Below the pieces are notes generated by a model, which had not been told where the DNA came from, did not search any database, and was given only the letters and a program-made list of their open reading frames with translations. Positions 59,482 through 64,000 of a stretch of 64,000 nt of DNA are shown piece by piece; the stretch's first letter is position 1; each line of letters opens with the position of its first letter. A program made the translations under genes and the position numbers. Source of the DNA: Vicinamibacterales bacterium (GTDB lineage: Bacteria; Acidobacteriota; Vicinamibacteria; Vicinamibacterales; UBA2999); the NCBI GenBank assembly GCA_041659285.1, contig JBAZYO010000006.1:124001-188000 (forward strand). Direction: 5' to 3'.

Positions 59482-59894
59482 CCTTTCTTCTTGCCGGTGC
59501 CGGTCTGGCTGAACTGGCCGCCGGCCATGTCCTGCTTTACGACCAGCGCGCCGTCCTTCAAGGTGACGGTCATCACCACGTCGATGGCGCCCTGCGGGCC
59601 TTCCTGGTTCCACTTCAGCACGAGGTCGGCGCCCGGCATGGTGATGTCGGTGATGCTCACCGGACCGCCGCGGCCGCCGCCCAGTTCCGCCGCCACCTTG
59701 CCGCCCACGTCGGTGATGCTCAGCGGACGTTCCTGGGGCCCGCGACGCCCTTCAATGGTCAGCACCCACTCGCCGACGAACGCCTTGGCCTTGGCGGTGT
59801 CGAGAGCCGACGCTTTGCCCTGGGCAGCCGCCAGCGACGGCATGGTCAACGCAATGGCGCACGCCGCGAAAAATAGAACGGTCTTGCGAATCAT
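59478..59894 (-). CDS. Secreted protein of unknown function
   Basis: 138 residues. Signal peptide (TVLFFAACAIALTMPSLAAA). The rest looks like a small beta barrel (FVGEWVLTIEG, LVLKWNQEGPQGAIDVVMTV) with a Gly-rich loop. GGAGACAGGA precedes ATG 59894, which sets the start. Its TAA overlaps the TAG of the convergent fusion gene. No family recognised. Confidence 0.75.
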   Translation of the reverse strand: MIRKTVLFFAACAIALTMPSLAAAQGKASALDTAKAKAFVGEWVLTIEGRRGPQERPLSITDVGGKVAAELGGGRGGPVSITDITMPGADLVLKWNQEGPQGAIDVVMTVTLKDGALVVKQDMAGGQFSQTGTGKKKG

Positions 59895-60023
59895 TCCTGT
59901 CTCCTTCAGCGAGTCCTCGGTGCCTCGATCCGCAGGCGCCGGAGAACTCGACGGTATGGTGTCTATACGTGGCGACTCGCCCCGGTGCTTACTGGCGGGT
60001 GTAGGATGCCCGACAGCGAGGCG

Positions 60024-61088
60024 ATGCGCATGAGATTCTCGGCAACCACGGCCGTGGCGGTGATGGTGCTCCTGGCGGCGTCTGGGGCCGGATTTGCCCG
60101 CCAAACCGCCCAACCCATGACGGACCGGCCGCCGCTGGAGGTGGCCCAGGTGCTGGCCGCGCGCTATCCAGCCGACCCCATCATGAGCTACATCCCGGCG
60201 CTCTCCTGGTCCGGGTCGTTCCGGCTGGCCGCCCTGACCGGCGAAGAGAAATGGCGCGACAAACCGCGGGCACAGATGGCGGCGTTCCTCTCCGGCCAGG
60301 CTCCGGCGATTGCCGAACCGCACCGCCTGACGAGCCTGGCCGGGCACCTGGCCTTTGCGGACGCCGCCACGCTGGACGGCAACGCCGCGGCCGGAGCCCT
60401 GGCCCGGAAAGCAGCGGCCTTCATCGTCTCAGAGGCGCCCGACGAAGGCTTTCGCTTCTCGACGCACTGGACCGACGACATGTTCATGTTGAGTTCGGTG
60501 TTGTTGCGCGCCGACAGCGGCACATACGGCGAGTTGGTGCGCGTCATGCTGACGACCTACTCGAACAAGCTGCAACGGCCCGACGGCCTCTTCAATCACG
60601 CCCCAAACGGGCCGCACCCATGGGGCCGCGGCAACGGCTTTGCGCTGCTCGGCCTGACCGAGGCGCTCACCCACCTGCCGGAGTCGTGGCCGAACCGGGC
60701 GATGGTCCTCGACATCTACCGCAGGCACGTCACGGCGCTGGTCAAGCACCAGTCCGATGACGGCAGTTGGCGCCAGGTGATCGATGAACCGGCGAGCTAT
60801 CGCGAGCTCACGGCCACGGCGATGATCGTGGCGGCCATGTCACGTGGCGTCGCCCGCGGCTGGATCGATCGCGCCACGTATCGGCCGATCATCGATCGCG
60901 GATGGAAGGCGGTGGCGGCACGGGTGATGGACGACGGCAGCGTGCGCGACGTGTGTTCGGGCACGGGTGCCGGGCCGACGAAGGAGTACTACCTGAACAG
61001 ACCTGTCGTGAACGGCGCCGACGATCGCGGCGGCGCCATGGCGCTGCTCGCGGCGATTGAAGTGGAGACGCTGCGCCGGGTCCGTTAG
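60024..61088 (+). CDS. GH88/GH105-like glycoside hydrolase
   Basis: Unsaturated glucuronyl or rhamnogalacturonyl hydrolase-type enzyme acting on pectin or glycosaminoglycan breakdown products. 354 residues, (alpha/alpha)6 barrel. Signal peptide (ATTAVAVMVLLAASGAGFA). HWTDDMFMLSSVL carries a likely catalytic Asp, followed by FNHAPNGPHPWGRGNGFALLG and KHQSDDGSWRQVID. Start chosen at ATG 60024, with 60006 and 60030 possible. No polysaccharide lyase or transporter nearby. Confidence 0.88.
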   Translation: MRMRFSATTAVAVMVLLAASGAGFARQTAQPMTDRPPLEVAQVLAARYPADPIMSYIPALSWSGSFRLAALTGEEKWRDKPRAQMAAFLSGQAPAIAEPHRLTSLAGHLAFADAATLDGNAAAGALARKAAAFIVSEAPDEGFRFSTHWTDDMFMLSSVLLRADSGTYGELVRVMLTTYSNKLQRPDGLFNHAPNGPHPWGRGNGFALLGLTEALTHLPESWPNRAMVLDIYRRHVTALVKHQSDDGSWRQVIDEPASYRELTATAMIVAAMSRGVARGWIDRATYRPIIDRGWKAVAARVMDDGSVRDVCSGTGAGPTKEYYLNRPVVNGADDRGGAMALLAAIEVETLRRVR

Positions 61089-61107
61089 GACAACACAGGA
61101 GGGCCAG

Positions 61108-61530
61108 ATGGACGCAAAGCGATTCGTGATTGGCACCCTTGCCGGCGGCATCGCCGTGCTCGCGACCGGCTACCTGATTTTCGCGATGCCACCCTTCCGA
61201 GAGTTCTACGCCGACGCCATGACCTCCGGGTCGGCAACGGGCGTGCAGCGGGATTCGCCGTTGCTCTGGGCGGTGGCCCTGGGGGCCCTCTCATACAGCG
61301 CGCTTGTCACCCTCGCGATCGGGACGCGGGCCGGCGCCGTGAACATCGGCGCAGGAATCCGGATCGGCGCGCTCGCCGGCTTCCTCCTCTGGCTCACGGC
61401 GGACTTGATGTTCTACGGCATCAGCAACGTCGGAAACCTGACGAGCGCCGTCCTCGACCCACTGCTCGAGCTCGTGCCCGGCGCGATCGCGGGCGGCGTC
61501 ATCGCTGCCGTAGTCGGAAAGGTCCGTTAA
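61108..61530 (+). CDS. Small integral membrane protein, function unknown
   Basis: 140 residues with four predicted membrane helices: FVIGTLAGGIAVLATGYLIF, LLWAVALGALSYSALVTLAI, RIGALAGFLLWLTADLMFYG, and the C-terminal ELVPGAIAGGVIAAVVGKV. ACAGGAGGGCCAG before ATG 61108 is a clear ribosome binding site. It follows the glycosidase by 19 bases. No family recognised with confidence. Confidence 0.75.
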   Translation: MDAKRFVIGTLAGGIAVLATGYLIFAMPPFREFYADAMTSGSATGVQRDSPLLWAVALGALSYSALVTLAIGTRAGAVNIGAGIRIGALAGFLLWLTADLMFYGISNVGNLTSAVLDPLLELVPGAIAGGVIAAVVGKVR

Positions 61531-61555
61531 CCGAGACTCAACCCGCGACGCCTTT

Positions 61556-62230
61556 TCATGCCGGGGTCAGGCGGCCGCCCTCGAGGCGAAGGGTGCGGTC
61601 GCACCGCGCCGCCAGGCGCGGGTTGTGCGTGGCGATGACGGCGGTGAGGCCGAACTCGGCGTGCATGGCGCGCAGCAGCTCGTGCAGCGAATCGGCCGTG
61701 GCTTCGTCCAGGTCGCCGGTCGGCTCGTCGGCCAGCAGCAGCGACGGCTGCATCACCAGCGCCCGCGACACGGCGACGCGCTGCTGCTCGCCGCCGGACA
61801 GCATGCCGGGCCGATGATCGAGGCGTTCGCCGAGCCCGACGCGGCGCAACAGCGCCTCGGCGCGCGGCCGCGCCGCCCCCACCGACAGCCGCGCGATGCG
61901 CATCGGCATCATCGCGTTCTCGAGGGCCGTGAACTCCGGCAGCAGGTGATGGAACTGGAACACGAAGCCGATGTGCCGGTTCCGGAACGCCACGCGCGCC
62001 TCATCGCTCATGCCGGTGATGTCGTGCTCGCCCACCCGCACCGTGCCGCCGTCGATGGTGTCGAGCCCGCCCATCACGTGCAGGAGCGTGCTCTTGCCGA
62101 CCCCGGAGGCGCCCATGATGGCCACCATCTCGCCCTTCTCGACCGAGAGGTCGAGATCGCGCAGGACATGGAGCCGGTTCCCCGCCACGCTGTAATACTT
62201 GTTCAACTCCGACACAGTGATGAACGCCAT
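61556..62230 (-). CDS. lolD: LolD-type ABC transporter ATPase
   Basis: ATPase of the lipoprotein-releasing LolCDE/MacB-type class. 224 residues. Walker A MGASGVGKSTLLHVMGGLD, LolD motif HIGFVFQFHHLLPEFTALEN, signature MLSGGEQQRVAVSRALV, Walker B LLLADEPTGDLD. The permease gene lies just upstream in the same direction. Confidence 0.92.
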   Translation of the reverse strand: MAFITVSELNKYYSVAGNRLHVLRDLDLSVEKGEMVAIMGASGVGKSTLLHVMGGLDTIDGGTVRVGEHDITGMSDEARVAFRNRHIGFVFQFHHLLPEFTALENAMMPMRIARLSVGAARPRAEALLRRVGLGERLDHRPGMLSGGEQQRVAVSRALVMQPSLLLADEPTGDLDEATADSLHELLRAMHAEFGLTAVIATHNPRLAARCDRTLRLEGGRLTPA

Positions 62231-62237
62231 AATCCCT

Positions 62238-62281
62238 ACGAGCGCGAAGCGCGAGCCCCACGAGCGCCGAAGGCGCGAGCC
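62238..62281. repeat. Tandem palindromes between permease and lolD
   Basis: ACGAGCGCGAAGCGCGAGCC and ACGAGCGCCGAAGGCGCGAG, two hairpin-forming units in tandem, fill the short intercistronic gap. Confidence 0.6.
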
Positions 62282-63505
62282 CTACTCATAGCGAAGAGCC
62301 TGCGCCGGATCGAGGCGCGCCGCCTGTCGTGACGGGTATAGCGTGGCCGCGAAACAGACCAGGATCGCCGCTATCACCACCATGGCCAGATCCCACGGCA
62401 ACAGCTTGAACGGCAGGTAACTCACCTGGTAGACGTCGCTGGGAATGGTAATCAGACGGTAGCGATCGAGCACGTAGGCCGCCGCCGTGCCCAGCGTGGC
62501 GCCGACAATGGTGCCGAGCACGCCGATGATCGTGCCCTGCAGCAGGAAAATCAGCGTGATGCTCCGGGCCGACGCCCCCATCGTCTTCAGGATGGCGATG
62601 TCGCGGGTCTTCTCCATGACCAGCAGGATCAGCGAGGCGACGATGTTCAGCGCCGCCACCATCACGATCAGGCCGATGCCGATGCCCATGCCGATCTTCT
62701 CGAGCAGGAGCGCCGAATAGAGCTGCTGGTTGAGGTCGCCCCAGTCGGAGGTGACGTACTCGGTGCCGAAGTCAACGGCGATGTCGTCGGCGATCCGCGG
62801 CGCGTCGTAGACGTCGGCCACCTTGAGCTCGATGCGATCGACGTGATCGGTGCCGGACAGCCGCATCGCCGTGTCGAGCGAGACGAGGCCGGTGCCGTTG
62901 TCCACCTCATAGAGGCCGAGGCGGAAGGTGCCCACCACCTTGAAGCGGCGCTGCCGCGGCATCACGCCCATCGGCGACAGCGTGCCGTTGGGCGTCAGCA
63001 GCGTCACGGTGTCGCCGACCATCGCGCCAATCGAGCCGGCGAGGTCCTTGCCCAGCACGATGCCGGGGAACTCATCCGCCGAGGCCGGCGTCAGCTGATC
63101 GAGCGAGCCGTCGGTCAGGACGCGGCCGATGTCGGTCACGCCGGGCTCGAGCGCCGGGTCGATGCCCTTGATCTGCACGAAGCCCTCGCCCTTGGTGCTG
63201 GTGATCATCGCCTTGGCTTCCACCGCCGGCGCCGCGCCGATCACGCCGGGCACGGCCCGGAGCTTCGCCACTTCCGCGTGGTAGTCGGTGATGCCGGCCG
63301 GCTTCCACACGAAGACGTGCGCGGACGAGCCGAGGATGCGGGACTGCAGTTCCTGCTGGAGGCCGGTCATCAGCGCCAGCGCGATGACCAGCGCCATGAC
63401 CCCGACCATCACGCCGGCGGTCGAGACCAGTGAAATGACGGAGATGAACACCTGGCGGCGCTTGGCCAACAAGTAGCGCAGCGCGACCTGGAGTTCGAAG
63501 GGCAT
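62282..63505 (-). CDS. LolC/LolE-type lipoprotein-releasing permease
   Basis: FtsX-fold permease that extracts outer-membrane lipoproteins from the inner membrane. 407 residues. First helix and signature ALRYLLAKRRQVFISVISLV, a large periplasmic domain (40-270), and three C-terminal helices (IGIGLIVMVAALNIVASLIL, RDIAILKTMGASARSI). Only one permease gene is present, so it may work as a homodimer like LolF-type proteins. Begins two bases after the lysS stop. Confidence 0.92.
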   Translation of the reverse strand: MPFELQVALRYLLAKRRQVFISVISLVSTAGVMVGVMALVIALALMTGLQQELQSRILGSSAHVFVWKPAGITDYHAEVAKLRAVPGVIGAAPAVEAKAMITSTKGEGFVQIKGIDPALEPGVTDIGRVLTDGSLDQLTPASADEFPGIVLGKDLAGSIGAMVGDTVTLLTPNGTLSPMGVMPRQRRFKVVGTFRLGLYEVDNGTGLVSLDTAMRLSGTDHVDRIELKVADVYDAPRIADDIAVDFGTEYVTSDWGDLNQQLYSALLLEKIGMGIGIGLIVMVAALNIVASLILLVMEKTRDIAILKTMGASARSITLIFLLQGTIIGVLGTIVGATLGTAAAYVLDRYRLITIPSDVYQVSYLPFKLLPWDLAMVVIAAILVCFAATLYPSRQAARLDPAQALRYE

Positions 63506-63507
63506 GG

Positions 63508-64000
63508 CTACTCGTCGGCCCGCGGCCGCATCAGCGGGAACAGGATGACGTCGCGGATCGACTGCGAGTTCGACAGCAGCATCACCAGGCGGTCGATGCC
63601 GATGCCTTCCCCGCCGGCCGGCGGCATGCCGTATTCGAGCGCGCGCACGTAGTCTTCGTCCATGGCGTGCGCTTCCTGGTCGCCGGCGGCGCGGTCGCCG
63701 AGCTGGGCCTCGAAGCGGCGCCGCTGCTCGACCGGGTCGTTCAGCTCGCTGAAGGCATTGGCCACTTCGAAGCCGCCGACGTACAACTCGAACCGCTCCA
63801 CCGTGTCCGCATCGTCGGGCCGCTGCTTCGACAGCGGTGACACTTCAGTCGGGAAATCGTGGACGAAGGTCGGCTGAATGAGGTCCTTCTCCCACAGCGC
63901 TTCGAAGATGTTGCTGGCAATCTTGCCGGCGCCGGCGCCCTTGGGCGCATCCACACCGAGGCGGGAGGCAATCTGCCGGGCCGAATCCAGGTGGCGAAGT
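63508..64000 (-). CDS. lysS: Lysyl-tRNA synthetase, C-terminal part
   Basis: Class II synthetase; the N-terminus and most of the catalytic core lie beyond the window. About 164 residues are visible, including FVHDFPTEVSPLSK, ELYVGGFEVANAFSELNDP (motif 2 side) and motif 3 GGEGIGIDRLVMLLSNS. The frame stays open to base 64000. lysS-lolC/E-lolD is a common order. Confidence 0.95.
   Translation of the reverse strand, partial: LRHLDSARQIASRLGVDAPKGAGAGKIASNIFEALWEKDLIQPTFVHDFPTEVSPLSKQRPDDADTVERFELYVGGFEVANAFSELNDPVEQRRRFEAQLGDRAAGDQEAHAMDEDYVRALEYGMPPAGGEGIGIDRLVMLLSNSQSIRDVILFPLMRPRADE

Overview
The window is GC-rich and densely coded, with 61 protein genes, no rRNA or tRNA, and no transposase, phage or CRISPR signal. 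The gene set indicates a diderm: bamA, skp, lptE, an lpxA-type acyltransferase, lpxI, tonB and Lol-type transporter genes. It also indicates menaquinone made by the futalosine route, type IV pili (pilT) and Ser/Thr kinase signalling. With the very high GC, the abundant small palindromic repeats and the gene order, the best guess is an Acidobacteriota genome, perhaps class Vicinamibacteria. That placement is inference, because no rRNA is present.

Layout. Plus strand 1-8091: a 5'-truncated class A PBP, an xdhC/amidohydrolase pair, and the heat-shock run hrcA-grpE-dnaJ-prmA, with a CIRCE-like operator at hrcA and no dnaK. Minus strand 8113-10533: tatC bounded by inverted repeats, a secreted DUF1028 protein and rsmE. 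Plus strand 10559-18067: a Ser/Thr kinase, branched-chain aminotransferase, pilT, recX, alaS, a lytic transglycosylase and rpsT. Then about 34 kb is entirely minus strand (18119-52370). In transcription order it holds clpC; bamA, a small lipoprotein and skp; a tightly overlapping train fabZ-lpxA, lpxI, an oxidoreductase, an mqnE-like gene, mqnA, mqnC, mqnX, mqnP and ubiE; tonB, miaA, hfq, deoB and dgt; the fatty-acid/phospholipid operon yceD-rpmF-plsX-fabD-fabG-acpP-fabF; etfB-etfA-ETF-QO and an acyltransferase; a deacetylase homologue; and leuS-lptE-holA. The last 11.5 kb is mixed metabolic and envelope genes, ending in lolC/E-lolD and a truncated lysS.

How the genes work together. The central block joins lipid A synthesis, outer-membrane protein assembly, fatty-acid supply and menaquinone synthesis, mostly by 1-11 base overlaps that suggest translational coupling. 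The ETF genes deliver electrons from acyl-CoA or amine oxidation to the same quinone pool.

What stands out. (1) A roughly 260-base intergenic element occurs twice. It carries a 32-bp stem whose two copies differ by compensating and G-U-preserving changes on one strand. (2) The same element's terminal motif forms 33-bp inverted repeats around tatC. (3) A -10-like hexamer lies exactly 6 bases before the start codon at six genes, predicting leaderless mRNAs. (4) A radical-SAM-like menaquinone protein lacks its cysteine motif and carries palindromic filler there. (5) Small palindromes supply stop codons, C-terminal tails, a promoter element and in-frame insertions in many genes.
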